Source of the DNA: Pseudomonadota bacterium
GTDB lineage: Bacteria; Pseudomonadota; Alphaproteobacteria; Acetobacterales; Acetobacteraceae
Direction: 5' to 3'
DNA length: 12,711 nt
NCBI GenBank assembly: GCA_021808185.1
Contig: JAKBCB010000058.1
Location: 1-12,711, forward strand
Program-made: the position numbers and the translations under genes
Shown: piece after piece, positions 1 through 7,712 of the stretch
How the letters are laid out: each line of letters opens with the position of its first letter
How positions within the stretch are numbered: the stretch's first letter is position 1
Notes under the pieces: generated by a model
The model's input: the letters and a program-made list of their open reading frames with translations, nothing else
Told to the model about the DNA's origin: nothing
The model's database searches: none

Positions 1-170
1 GCCATGTGCGCCCAGCCTGCCTCGCCCCACAGCCCGAGCAGCGTAACCTCGCCCGCCGCGAGCAGTCGCCCGCCCTCCTCCCAGGCTTCCGGCGCGACGA
101 TCGCGCGCGGCCAGGGCGCATGGAAGCCCACGCGTTCGCCGAGGGACAGCAGATCGGAAAAATCGGTCAT
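1..170 (-). CDS. hyfG: HyfG/HycE-like hydrogenase large subunit, N-terminal fragment
   Basis: The first 56 codons of a gene that leaves the window. The protein starts MTDFSDLLSLGERVGF, then HAPWPR and a TLLGLWGEAGWAHMA stretch. This looks like the NuoC-like N-terminal domain fused in front of the catalytic (NuoD-like) domain in large subunits of group 4 [NiFe] hydrogenases and their Ehr relatives. It begins 8 bases after the hyfF stop in the same direction, where Hyf and Ehr clusters place the large subunit. No clear Shine-Dalgarno sequence is visible; the ATG is chosen by position and by resemblance to the family start. The CxxC pairs that would bind Ni-Fe lie outside the window, so a true hydrogenase and a nickel-free relative cannot be told apart. 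The start and the operon position are seen; the family call is from memory of related proteins. Confidence 0.68.
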   Translation of the reverse strand, partial: MTDFSDLLSLGERVGFHAPWPRAIVAPEAWEEGGRLLAAGEVTLLGLWGEAGWAHM

Positions 171-178
171 GGCGCGCG

Positions 179-1612
179 CTACCCGAGCAGGACCGCGACA
201 TGCTGGAACCAGCGCACCAGCGGTCCCGGCAGGAAAATCCCCGCGATCAGCACGATGGCCAGATGCGCGAACATCGGCACGTAGGATGCCTCCACCGGCC
301 CGACCTTGCCCCGCACTTCGCCGAAGGCAATGCGCGAGAGCTGCATCAGCAGCGCCCCGAACGCCACCAGCAGCCCCAGCGCCACCAAGGTCGCCAGATA
401 CGGCTGCCGCGCGAACGTCGAGCTGACGATCAGGAACTCGCTCATGAACACGCCCGACGGCGGCAGCCCGGCGATGGCCGCGACGCCCACCACAAGCCCC
501 CAGCCCAGCACCGGATGGCTCGTGGTCAGGCCGCCGATGTCGGACAGGCGTTGCGAGCCTTTCACCTGCGCCACGTGGCCCACGGAAAAGAAGATCGCCG
601 ACTTGGTCAGGCTGTGCATGGTCATCTGCAACAGCCCGGCGAAATTGCCCAAGGGCCCGGCCATGCCGAAGGCAAACACGATGATGCCCATGTGCTCGAT
701 GGACGAATAGGCGAACAGCCGTTTGATATCGCGCCGGCGGTACAGCATGAACCCGGCGAACAGCAGCGAGACGAGGCCGAGCGTGACCATCAGCGGTCCC
801 GGCGCGATGGCGTCCGGGTTCGCCGCCAGCAGCATCTTGAAGCGCAGCAGCGCATACAGCGCCACGTTCAGCAGCAGCCCGGACAGCACGGCCGAAATCG
901 GCGTCGGCCCCTCGGCGTGCGCATCCGGCAGCCATGCGTGCAGCGGCGCCAGCCCCACCTTGGTGCCATAGCCGAGCAGCAGGAACACGAACGCGACGTT
1001 CAACAGCGAGGGGTCGAAATCGTGCGCGCGGGTAATCAGGACGGTCCATACCATCGCATCGCTCCCCGCCCCCAGCACTGGCCGCGCGGCCAGATAGACG
1101 AGGATGGTACCGAACAGCGCGAGCGCGATGCCAACGCTGCCAAGTATAAAATACTTCCATGCAGCCTCGATGGCCTCGTGCGTGCGGTAAATGCCGACCA
1201 TGACGACGGTGGTCAGCGTCGCGAGTTCGACCGCCACCCACATCAGCCCGATGTTGTTGGCAACCAACGCGAGGTTCATGCCGAACATCATCAGCTGGTA
1301 CATCGCATGATAGAATCGCAGGTAGCCGACAGTCAGCCGGCCGCTGTCCAGTTCGTGCGCTATGTAGCTGGCGCTGAACACGCTGGCGGTGAAGCCGACG
1401 AAGGTGTTCAGCACGATGAACACGACGTTCAGGTCGTCGATCATCAGGTAATTGCCGACCTCCGGCCGCCGCGCGAACAGCGACAATGCCGCGAGCAGCG
1501 AGATCAGGCACGCGGCCATATTGAGGCGCGCCGAGATGCGGTAGCCCGGCACCGCCGCCAGCACAGCGGCGGCGACCACGGGCGCGGCGAGCACGATGCT
1601 CACGGCGTTCAT
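179..1612 (-). CDS. hyfF: Hydrogenase-4 component F, antiporter-like membrane subunit
   Basis: A 477-residue inner-membrane protein of the NuoL/M/N (Mrp antiporter-like) family, expected to carry protons for the Hyf-type complex. Hydrophobic segments run through nearly the whole length. Family landmarks are Glu129 in the WVAVEL segment (TM5 glutamate), Lys218 in GYGTKVGLAPLHAWLPDAH (TM7 lysine), RRDIKRLFAYSSIEHMGI at about 292-310, and Lys337 in HSLTKSAIFF (TM12 lysine). The TM8 segment, LLLNVALYALL, has Asn rather than Lys. E. coli HyfF is somewhat longer, about 526 residues. The ATG overlaps the hyfE stop in an ATGA junction and has a GGGGAG ribosome site about 7 bases upstream, so translation is probably coupled. 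A longer upstream reading of this frame runs through hyfE and was discarded. Placement right after hyfE and before the large subunit supports HyfF over NuoN or NuoM. Confidence 0.9.
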   Translation of the reverse strand: MNAVSIVLAAPVVAAAVLAAVPGYRISARLNMAACLISLLAALSLFARRPEVGNYLMIDDLNVVFIVLNTFVGFTASVFSASYIAHELDSGRLTVGYLRFYHAMYQLMMFGMNLALVANNIGLMWVAVELATLTTVVMVGIYRTHEAIEAAWKYFILGSVGIALALFGTILVYLAARPVLGAGSDAMVWTVLITRAHDFDPSLLNVAFVFLLLGYGTKVGLAPLHAWLPDAHAEGPTPISAVLSGLLLNVALYALLRFKMLLAANPDAIAPGPLMVTLGLVSLLFAGFMLYRRRDIKRLFAYSSIEHMGIIVFAFGMAGPLGNFAGLLQMTMHSLTKSAIFFSVGHVAQVKGSQRLSDIGGLTTSHPVLGWGLVVGVAAIAGLPPSGVFMSEFLIVSSTFARQPYLATLVALGLLVAFGALLMQLSRIAFGEVRGKVGPVEASYVPMFAHLAIVLIAGIFLPGPLVRWFQHVAVLLG

Positions 1613-2271
1613 CGCTGCTCTCCCCGGAAACGGTCGAGTGCCTGCACATCGACGGTGTCGAAGCGCTCGCGGATGCGGAACAGGAAGATGCCGATGACGA
1701 TGAAAGCTATCAGGATGGAAAAGGCCACGGAAATTTCGACCACCAGCGGCATCCCCTGCGCGCCGGTCGCCGCCAGCACGATGCCGTTCTCCAGCGACAT
1801 GAACCCCGCCACCTGCGAAACCGCGTTGCGCCGCGTGACCATCATCAGCAGGCCGATCAGCACCACCGACAGCGCCAGCGCGATGTCCTCGCGCGCCAGC
1901 GGGTCCGCGTGCATGGTCGCCGGCAGCATTACCACCAGCGACAGCGCGATCAGCCCGATGGCGCCAAGCATGGTCAGGCCGACGCCGACCACGTTCTCGA
2001 TCTCGCGGTGAATGCCGAGCTTGAACACCATGCGACGCAGCGCCATCGGCACCACGATGGCCTTGAAGCCGAGCGCGATGACGGCGGTGATGTACAGATG
2101 CGGCGCATCCTGGATGCGCGCCTGCCACGCCACCGACAGCGCCAGCACGACGGCATGCACGGCGAGCGTATTGATGAGCGAATACAGCCGGTCCTGGTAC
2201 AGCATCGCCAGACTGACCAGCACAAGGCCGCCGGCCAGCATGTGCGCGAGATCGAATCCGAACCCATGCAT
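1609..2271 (-). CDS. hyfE: Hydrogenase-4 component E, NuoK-like membrane subunit
   Basis: A 220-residue membrane protein resembling HyfE, the subunit whose C-terminal half corresponds to NuoK of complex I. About six hydrophobic segments are visible, starting at residue 9. The diagnostic part is GFMSLENGIVLAATG at about 156-170, where Glu161 matches a membrane glutamate that NuoK uses in proton coupling. The protein ends in a charged tail (RIRERFDTVDVQALDRFRG). It starts 2 bases after the hyfC stop and ends in a 4-base overlap with hyfF. E. coli places hyfD between hyfC and hyfE; there is no room for it here. The protein probably links HyfC to HyfF within the membrane arm. The ribosome site is weak (GGGG about 11 bases upstream), consistent with coupling to the end of hyfC. 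Confidence 0.88.
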   Translation of the reverse strand: MHGFGFDLAHMLAGGLVLVSLAMLYQDRLYSLINTLAVHAVVLALSVAWQARIQDAPHLYITAVIALGFKAIVVPMALRRMVFKLGIHREIENVVGVGLTMLGAIGLIALSLVVMLPATMHADPLAREDIALALSVVLIGLLMMVTRRNAVSQVAGFMSLENGIVLAATGAQGMPLVVEISVAFSILIAFIVIGIFLFRIRERFDTVDVQALDRFRGEQR

Positions 2272-2273
2272 GG

Positions 2274-3230
2274 CTACAGATTCCCCGAGACGAAGCGCAG
2301 AAGCGTCGCCAGCAGGCTCAGCATCAGCGCCACCCCGATGAAGCCGGGCACCCGAAACACCCGCATCTTGGCGATCGATGTCTCGAATATCGCCAGCATC
2401 ACTGCAGCGACCGCCAGCTTGGCCAGATACGCGGCTACTCCCAGCAGGTAGGCGAACAAGCCGTCGTGTCCCGCCGTCATGCCGAAGGGGACAAAAATGC
2501 AGGCGATGAGCGAGATATACAGCAGCAGCTTCAGCGACGCGGCCAGCTCGATCATCGCAAGATGGCGCCCGGAATACTCCAGCACCATCGCCTCATGCAC
2601 CATGGTCAGTTCCAGATGCGTCGCCGGGTTGTCCACCGGGATGCGCGCGTTCTCCGCGATCGCCACGATCACGAAGGCCACGAGCGCCAGTGCCAGCGAC
2701 ACGCGCAGCCCGACCTGCCCGCTCATCATGTAGTCGGCAACGGTGGAAAGCTGCGTCGATCCGGCGACCAGGGCGACCGCGAACACCGTCATGATCATGG
2801 CGGGTTCCGCGAGCGAAGCGAACATCACCTCGCGCGAGGCGCCGATGCCGCCGAAGCCGGTGCCGACATCCATCGCGGCGATGGCTTGCAGGAAGCGCGC
2901 GGTGCCAAGCAGCGCCGTGATCACGATCAGGTCACCCGACCAGGAAAACAGCAGTCCGGTGGCAAACGTCGGCACCAGCGCCGCCGCCACCCAGGTCACG
3001 GCGAACATCAGGTACGGCAGCACGCGGAACAGCCAGGAGGCGTTGTCCGCCAGCACCACATCCTTGCCGAGCAGCCGGCGCAGGTCGCGATACGGTTGCA
3101 GCACGGAGGCACCCTGCCGGCGTTGCAGCCGCGCCTTCATTTTCCGCACGAACCCGGTCAGCAACGGTGCCAGCAGCAGCACCAGCAGCATCTGGCCGCC
3201 CTGGGTGACGACGGACAAGATCATTGCCAT
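2274..3230 (-). CDS. hyfC: Hydrogenase-4 component C, NuoH-like membrane anchor
   Basis: A 318-residue membrane protein of the NuoH/HycD/HyfC family, which anchors the peripheral hydrogenase or quinone-module subunits to the membrane. The cytoplasmic loop after the first helix carries the signature RRQGASVLQPYRDLRRLLGK at about 37-56. A second signature, ENARIPVDNPATHLELTMVH, lies at about 193-212 and is followed by EAMVLEYSG. Both are typical of hydrogenase-type rather than NADH-dehydrogenase-type NuoH. The gene overlaps the hyfB 3' end by 10 bases if it starts at the ATG at 3230. A second in-frame ATG at 3224 gives an ATGA overlap and a protein two residues shorter. Neither has a strong ribosome site (GGCGG about 8 bases before the first), so the exact start is open. 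A longer reading into hyfB was rejected because it is the hyfB shadow frame. Confidence 0.91.
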   Translation of the reverse strand: MAMILSVVTQGGQMLLVLLLAPLLTGFVRKMKARLQRRQGASVLQPYRDLRRLLGKDVVLADNASWLFRVLPYLMFAVTWVAAALVPTFATGLLFSWSGDLIVITALLGTARFLQAIAAMDVGTGFGGIGASREVMFASLAEPAMIMTVFAVALVAGSTQLSTVADYMMSGQVGLRVSLALALVAFVIVAIAENARIPVDNPATHLELTMVHEAMVLEYSGRHLAMIELAASLKLLLYISLIACIFVPFGMTAGHDGLFAYLLGVAAYLAKLAVAAVMLAIFETSIAKMRVFRVPGFIGVALMLSLLATLLRFVSGNL

Positions 3231-5215
3231 GCAGCAACCGCCATCAGCAGCACGACAAGGGCCGCGAACACGAAGCCGAGATAGCGGCGGATGGTCAGGA
3301 ATTGCAGCGCGTTCAGCCGCTCGGCGATGCCGGCCACCGCCTGCGCGAGCGGTAGATAGATTGCCTCCCACACCAGATCGTGCCGATGCTTGCGAATGCG
3401 CGCGGGCCGCATGTCGCCCGGCGCCGGCATCTCCACCGTCTCGGAGGAGCGGAACGCGAGCGGGCCGAACACGCGGCGGATCGGCTGGGAGAAGCTGGCG
3501 CCGCTGTATTGCGTGCGCGGCCCAAGCCCGGGAAAGCCGCAATCCCACAACACCGCGCGCCGCACCCCGCGCGCGGCCAACCGGTGCACAGCGGCGGCGG
3601 CGACCATCGCCGAGGCCGACGCGAACAGCAGAATCATCAGCCCGTTATAGGAGCTGTTGCGCGAGGCGATCGGCACCACCGAAAGCCAAGGCTGCGCCGT
3701 CTGCGCCGCCAGCCGGCCGTGCAGCAGCAGCTTCGTCACCGGCGCCACCGCATCGATCACCACGCCGGGGAACACCCCGGCCAGCAGGCACAGCCCGGCC
3801 AGCCCGCCCATCGCGGCCAGCGAAAACCGATCCGCCTCGACACAGGCCGCCGCCTCCGCCGAGCGCGGCCGGCCGAGGAAGGCAATGCCGAACGCCCGGA
3901 CAAAACACGCCGCCGCCAGCGCCGCCGCCAGCGCCAGCAGGGCGCCCACCGTCGGCACCAGCAGCCGCAGCGTCCATTGCGGCAGTTGCGGGCTGACCAG
4001 GATGGTCTGGAAGGTCAGCCATTCGGAGGCGAACCCGTTCAGCGGCGGCAACGCCGAGATCGCCATGCAGCCGATCAGGAACGCCCCCGCCGAGATCGGC
4101 ATGCGGTGGATCAGGCCACCCAGCCGCTCGATGTTGCGCTCGCCGGTGGCCACCAGCACGTTGCCGGCGCCGAAGAACAGCAGGCTTTTGAACAGCATGT
4201 GGTTGAAAGCGTGGAACAGCGCCGCCGTCATCGCCAGCGCCGCCGCCTCCGGCATCGCGTTCGCCCGGAACGCCAGCGCCAGGCCCAGGCCGAGGAAGAC
4301 GATGCCGACATTCTCGATGGTGCTGTAGGCGAGCAGCCGTTTCAGGTCGCGCTCCATCAGCGCGTGCAGCACGCCCAGCACGGCGCTCAGCGCGCCCAGC
4401 GCCAGGATCGGCACCGCCCACCACCAGTCCGGCGGCCCCAGCAGGTCGAAGACGATGCGGATGAAGGCGTAGATCGCCACCTTCGTCATCACCCCGCTCA
4501 TCAACGCCGAGACGTGGCTCGGTGCCGCCGGATGCGCGAGCGGCAGCCAGACATGCAGCGGCGCGAGCCCCGCCTTCGATCCGGCGCCCAGCATGGCCAG
4601 CACCAGCACAAGGACGGCGCGGCGCGAATTGGACGCGCCCAGGCGCATGGCGGAGAACGCATAGCCGCCATCCGTGCCCGCCAGCAGCCCGAACGCCAGC
4701 AGCAGGGCCAGCGACCCGAAGGTCGCCATCAGCAAGTACACAAAGCCCGCGCGCGCGTTGCCGGGCTCGCGATGGTGCGACATCACCAGCGCCCAGGAGG
4801 CGAGCGACATCAACTCCCACGCGAACAGGAAAGTGTATGGGTCATCGGCGACGACCACCAGATTCATCCCCGCCAGGAATGCCGGGAAGAACGGCAACAC
4901 CCGCTGCGGCTCGTGCTCGTGCCGCCCGTAGCCTATGGCGTAAAGGCTGGCCGCGGCCCCGCCGAGATCGACAATGACCAGAAAGAACCGCGACAGCGCA
5001 TCCAAGCGGAAATGTGCGCCGAGCCACGGGATGCCCAGGGGCAACACCAGCACCGACTCACCGTCGGCCAGCAAGCCCGCCAGCAGCGCCACCACGCAGG
5101 CGGCGAGGCTCGCGCCATAGACGACGGAACTCGCCCCCTCCCGCCGCGCCACCGGCACGCTGCCGAAGGCGAGTGCGAGCAGCCATGCCGCGCACAGCAG
5201 GACCAGCAGCACCAT
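3221..5215 (-). CDS. hyfB: Hydrogenase-4 component B, NuoL-like antiporter subunit
   Basis: A 664-residue multi-spanning protein of the HyfB/HycC family, close to the length I recall for E. coli HyfB (about 670). It should be a proton-pumping or ion-translocating subunit of the membrane arm. Landmarks are Glu134 in FAWELMSLASWAL, Lys214 in GAGSKAGLAPLHVWLPLAHP, Lys245 in MSGVMTKVAIYAF, the RDLKRLLAYSTIENVGI block at about 289-305, and Lys343 in HAFNHMLFKSLLFFGAG. The C-terminal part (about 555-590) has WDCGFPGLGPRTQYSGASFS and PIRRVFGPL, a hydrophilic block typical of HyfB/HycC and absent from ordinary NuoL. The protein ends with one last hydrophobic helix. The ATG shares a base with the stop of the upstream regulator gene (TAATG) and has GAGG about 5 bases before it. 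The 3' end overlaps hyfC. This is the largest and clearest gene of the operon. Confidence 0.92.
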   Translation of the reverse strand: MVLLVLLCAAWLLALAFGSVPVARREGASSVVYGASLAACVVALLAGLLADGESVLVLPLGIPWLGAHFRLDALSRFFLVIVDLGGAAASLYAIGYGRHEHEPQRVLPFFPAFLAGMNLVVVADDPYTFLFAWELMSLASWALVMSHHREPGNARAGFVYLLMATFGSLALLLAFGLLAGTDGGYAFSAMRLGASNSRRAVLVLVLAMLGAGSKAGLAPLHVWLPLAHPAAPSHVSALMSGVMTKVAIYAFIRIVFDLLGPPDWWWAVPILALGALSAVLGVLHALMERDLKRLLAYSTIENVGIVFLGLGLALAFRANAMPEAAALAMTAALFHAFNHMLFKSLLFFGAGNVLVATGERNIERLGGLIHRMPISAGAFLIGCMAISALPPLNGFASEWLTFQTILVSPQLPQWTLRLLVPTVGALLALAAALAAACFVRAFGIAFLGRPRSAEAAACVEADRFSLAAMGGLAGLCLLAGVFPGVVIDAVAPVTKLLLHGRLAAQTAQPWLSVVPIASRNSSYNGLMILLFASASAMVAAAAVHRLAARGVRRAVLWDCGFPGLGPRTQYSGASFSQPIRRVFGPLAFRSSETVEMPAPGDMRPARIRKHRHDLVWEAIYLPLAQAVAGIAERLNALQFLTIRRYLGFVFAALVVLLMAVAAWQ

Positions 5216-5463
5216 TACCGCCTCGCCAGCCGCACGCCGCGCCCGCCATCTGCGCTGGCGGCGCCCTCGCCGATCAGCTCGATCCCGGCGGTCTGAAACG
5301 CGCCGACGAGTTTCATCAGCGATTCGACATTGCCGCGCACCACGCCGTCGCTCGCCTCCATCCGCTGGATGGTGGGCAGCGACAGGCCGGAAAGCTCGGC
5401 CACCTGCCTCTGGTCGAGCCCGAGCAACGCCCGCGCCGCCTTCATTTGCGCCGCCGTGATCAT
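5215..5463 (-). CDS. Small XRE-family helix-turn-helix regulator
   Basis: An 82-residue protein with one XRE/Cro-type DNA-binding domain: MKAARALLGLDQRQVAELSG, then SLPTIQRME as the recognition helix at about 28-36, then LMKLVGAFQTAGIELIG. The tail (GGRGVRLARR) matches the 'GGGPGVRLR' ending common in small alphaproteobacterial XRE proteins. No ligand-binding domain is visible. It is the first gene of the hyf operon and its stop overlaps the hyfB start by one base, so hyfB is probably translated by reinitiation after it. The obvious inference is an autoregulator that sets hyf expression, in place of the sigma-54 activator HyfR that serves E. coli hyf. The divergent metY promoter lies within reach as well. 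No strong ribosome site is visible upstream of the ATG. The domain call is firm; the target is inferred. Confidence 0.85.
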   Translation of the reverse strand: MITAAQMKAARALLGLDQRQVAELSGLSLPTIQRMEASDGVVRGNVESLMKLVGAFQTAGIELIGEGAASADGGRGVRLARR

Positions 5464-5600
5464 GCGGGACCCATGCCTAAGCCTATCGAGAACATCGAAA
5501 CTTACTTATGACATACGCTTATTCATATTTCAAGTATCAGTGTTGCGCCCGCGCCCGGCCCGCGCGACGCTGCCCCGCGCCCGCCGCAGCCGAGGACACC
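5464..5600. promoter_or_regulatory. Divergent AT-rich promoter gap between hyf operon and metY
   Basis: A 137-base gap holding the start signals of two divergent operons. About 5495-5540 is much richer in A and T than its surroundings. On the plus strand CATATT (5524-5529) or AAGTAT (5532-5537) could be a -10 for metY, the latter 18 bases after ATGACA (5508-5513). An imperfect palindrome has arms TATGA (5507-5511) and TCATA (5523-5527). GAGGA at 5592-5596 is the metY ribosome site, 4 bases before the ATG. I looked for a SAM-II riboswitch, which often precedes met genes in alphaproteobacteria, and saw no convincing one. The promoter boxes are guesses by eye. Confidence 0.45.
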
Positions 5601-6896
5601 ATGCCCGCCCCCAGCCCCCCCGCCTTCGAGACGCTCAGCCTACACGCCGGCCAGCACCCGGACCCGACCACCGGCGCCCGCGCCGTGCCGCTGTACCAGA
5701 CCACCTCGTTCGTGTTTCAGGACGCCGATCACGCCGCCGCGCTGTTCAATCTCGAACGCCCCGGCCACATCTATTCGCGCATCTCCAACCCGACGGTCGC
5801 GGTGCTGGAGGAGCGGCTGGCGGCGCTGGAAGGCGGCGTCGGCGCGGTCGCGACGGCAAGCGGCATGGCGGCGATGCATCTGGCCATCGCGACGCTGGCC
5901 GGCGCCGGCGACCATATCGTGGCATCGTCCTCGCTCTATGGCGGGACCATCAATCTGCTCGCGACCACTCTGCCCCGCTTCGGCATCACCACCACCTTCG
6001 TCAAGCCGCGCGACCTCGATGGCTTCCGCGCCGCGATCCGCCCGGAAACCAGGCTCGTCATCGGTGAGGTGCTGGGCAATCCGGGGCTGGAAGTGCTGGA
6101 CATCCCGGCGCTGGCCGACATCGCGCACGCCGCCGGCGTGCCGCTGCTGATCGACAACACGTTCGCCACCCCGTTCCTCAGCCGGCCGATCGCCCTCGGC
6201 GCGGACATCGTGATGCATTCGCTGACCAAATGGATCGGCGGCCACGGCATCGCCATCGGCGGCGCGCTGATCGACGGCGGGCGGTTCGACTGGGACGCCT
6301 CCGGCCGGTTCCCCACCCTCACGCAGCCCTATCCCGGCTATCACGGGATGGTCTTTTCCGAACAATACGGCCCCGCCGCGTTCATCATGCGCGCCCGCGC
6401 CGAGGGGTTGCGCGATTTCGGTGCCTGCCTCTCGCCGACCAACGCTTTCCATCTGTTGCAGGGGATCGAGACGTTGCCGCTGCGGATGGAACGGCATGTG
6501 CGCAACACCGACGCGGTGCTGGCGTTCCTGAGTGCCAACAAGGCGGTCGCCTGGGTGACGCATCCGCGCCTGCCCTCCCACCCCGACCACGAACTGGCCA
6601 AGCGCCTGCTGCCGAAAGGGGCCGGCGCCATCGTCAGCTTCGGTATCAAGGGCGGCCGGCCGGCGGGGCGCAAGTTCATCGAGTCGGTGCGGCTCGCCTC
6701 ACATCTCGCCAATGTCGGCGACGCAAAAACACTGGTGATCCACCCGGCCAGCACCACGCACCAGCAAATGAGCGCCGAGCAACTTGCCGCCGCCGGGTTG
6801 AGCGAGGATCTGATCCGGTTGTCGGTCGGCATCGAGGCGGCCGACGACATCGTCTCCGACCTTGCCCAGGCGCTGCGCGCCGCGCAGAAGGCCTGA
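5601..6896 (+). CDS. metY: O-acetylhomoserine sulfhydrylase (PLP-dependent)
   Basis: A 431-residue enzyme of the Cys/Met metabolism PLP family. It should convert O-acetylhomoserine plus sulfide to homocysteine and acetate in the cytoplasm, the direct sulfhydrylation route to methionine. The N-terminus FETLSLHAGQHPDPTTGARA and the tail HPASTTHQQMSAEQL followed by RLSVGIE are hallmarks of the MetY group rather than MetB or MetC. Also visible are YSRISNPT (58-65), TASGMAAMH (85-93), IDNTFATP with Asp185 under the PLP ring, and the PLP lysine Lys210 in HSLTKWIGGHG. Length matches the family (about 425-435). The ATG at 5601 has a GAGGA site just upstream; a start 31 codons earlier would add residues foreign to the family. 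An O-succinylhomoserine enzyme (MetZ) is the main alternative, but the diagnostic ends favour MetY. It leads a two-gene operon. Confidence 0.92.
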   Translation: MPAPSPPAFETLSLHAGQHPDPTTGARAVPLYQTTSFVFQDADHAAALFNLERPGHIYSRISNPTVAVLEERLAALEGGVGAVATASGMAAMHLAIATLAGAGDHIVASSSLYGGTINLLATTLPRFGITTTFVKPRDLDGFRAAIRPETRLVIGEVLGNPGLEVLDIPALADIAHAAGVPLLIDNTFATPFLSRPIALGADIVMHSLTKWIGGHGIAIGGALIDGGRFDWDASGRFPTLTQPYPGYHGMVFSEQYGPAAFIMRARAEGLRDFGACLSPTNAFHLLQGIETLPLRMERHVRNTDAVLAFLSANKAVAWVTHPRLPSHPDHELAKRLLPKGAGAIVSFGIKGGRPAGRKFIESVRLASHLANVGDAKTLVIHPASTTHQQMSAEQLAAAGLSEDLIRLSVGIEAADDIVSDLAQALRAAQKA

Positions 6897-6900
6897 GCCC

Positions 6901-7686
6901 ATGTTTCTCGACATCAACGGCGCCAGAACCTTCATCGCAACCGGCGGGCAGCCGCTCCGCCCGGATTTGCCGTTCGTGGTGCTCGTCCACGGCGCCGGGC
7001 TGGACCATTCGGTCTGGGCGCTGCAAAGCCGGTGGTTCGCGCATCACGGCCGCAATGTCGTGGCGGTCGATCTGCCCGGCCACGGAAGATCGGCCGGCGC
7101 GCCGCTGGCCAGCATCGCCGCCATGGCCCACTGGATGCCGGCGTTGTTCGCCGCGCTCGGGATCGAAACGGCGGGGCTGATCGGGCATTCGATGGGCACG
7201 CTGGTCGCGCTGGAAACGGCGGCGAGGCATCCGTCGCGGGTTCGCGCCCTCGGACTGGTGAGCGCGGCCACCGCCATGCCGGTGCATCCCGATCTGCTCG
7301 CCGCCGCCGCCGACAACCGGCACGAGGCGATCGAAATGCTGAGCATCTGGGGCCTCGGTTTCACCGCCGGCCTCGGCGGCAGCCCGGCGCCCGGAATGTG
7401 GATGATGGGCGGCGCTGAAACCGTGTGGGAACGCGCGGCCCCTGGCGTGCTGCACGCCGATCTGTTCGCCTGCGACGCCTACAGGAACGGTCCGGCCGCC
7501 GCCGCCGCCATCGCCTGCCCCACCGCGATCGTGCAAGGCAGCCGCGACATGATGACCCCGCTGCGCGGCGCCACCGACCTCGCAAAGAGCATCCCAGGCG
7601 CGAAACTGTCGGTCCTCGACGGCGCCGGCCACATGCTGCTCACGGAACGGCCGGACGAAGTGCTGGCGGCCCTGGCAGCGGTCTGA
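6901..7686 (+). CDS. Alpha/beta hydrolase of unknown substrate
   Basis: A 261-residue alpha/beta hydrolase-fold protein. The oxyanion loop VLVHGAGLDHSVW is at about 27-39, followed by VDLPGHGRS at 56-64. The catalytic triad is Ser97 in GHSMG, Asp216 in GSRDMMTP and His244 in DGAGHML. There is no signal peptide, so it is probably cytoplasmic. It starts 4 bases after the metY stop and must be cotranscribed with it; AGAAGG inside the metY tail is a possible ribosome site. MetX, which makes the MetY substrate, also has this fold, but it is about 370 residues and carries a different nucleophile motif, so this is not MetX. A small esterase, lactonase or thioesterase acting on a by-product is possible. 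The substrate cannot be read from the sequence. Confidence 0.86.
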   Translation: MFLDINGARTFIATGGQPLRPDLPFVVLVHGAGLDHSVWALQSRWFAHHGRNVVAVDLPGHGRSAGAPLASIAAMAHWMPALFAALGIETAGLIGHSMGTLVALETAARHPSRVRALGLVSAATAMPVHPDLLAAAADNRHEAIEMLSIWGLGFTAGLGGSPAPGMWMMGGAETVWERAAPGVLHADLFACDAYRNGPAAAAAIACPTAIVQGSRDMMTPLRGATDLAKSIPGAKLSVLDGAGHMLLTERPDEVLAALAAV

Positions 7687-7712
7687 CGTGGCGGAAGCGA
7701 TCGCGGCCGGAT

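Noticed and set aside
200..2011. 603-codon open frame on the plus strand over hyfF/hyfE
   Set aside because: The predicted protein is rich in His, Arg and Gln with no domain; it is the antisense shadow of two clear membrane-protein genes in GC-rich DNA.
2272..2273. A missed hyfD between hyfC and hyfE
   Set aside because: Only two bases separate the genes, and both flanking proteins are complete.
3380..5296. 638-codon open frame on the plus strand over hyfB
   Set aside because: Low-complexity Arg/Gln/His-rich translation, antisense to a well-supported hyfB.
5464..5600. SAM riboswitch upstream of metY
   Set aside because: No arrangement of stems and conserved bases like SAM-I or SAM-II could be recognised; the downstream half is simply GC-rich.
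6901..7686. Homoserine O-acetyltransferase (MetX) next to metY
   Set aside because: Same fold but over 100 residues too short, and the nucleophile motif is GHSMG in an ordinary hydrolase context.
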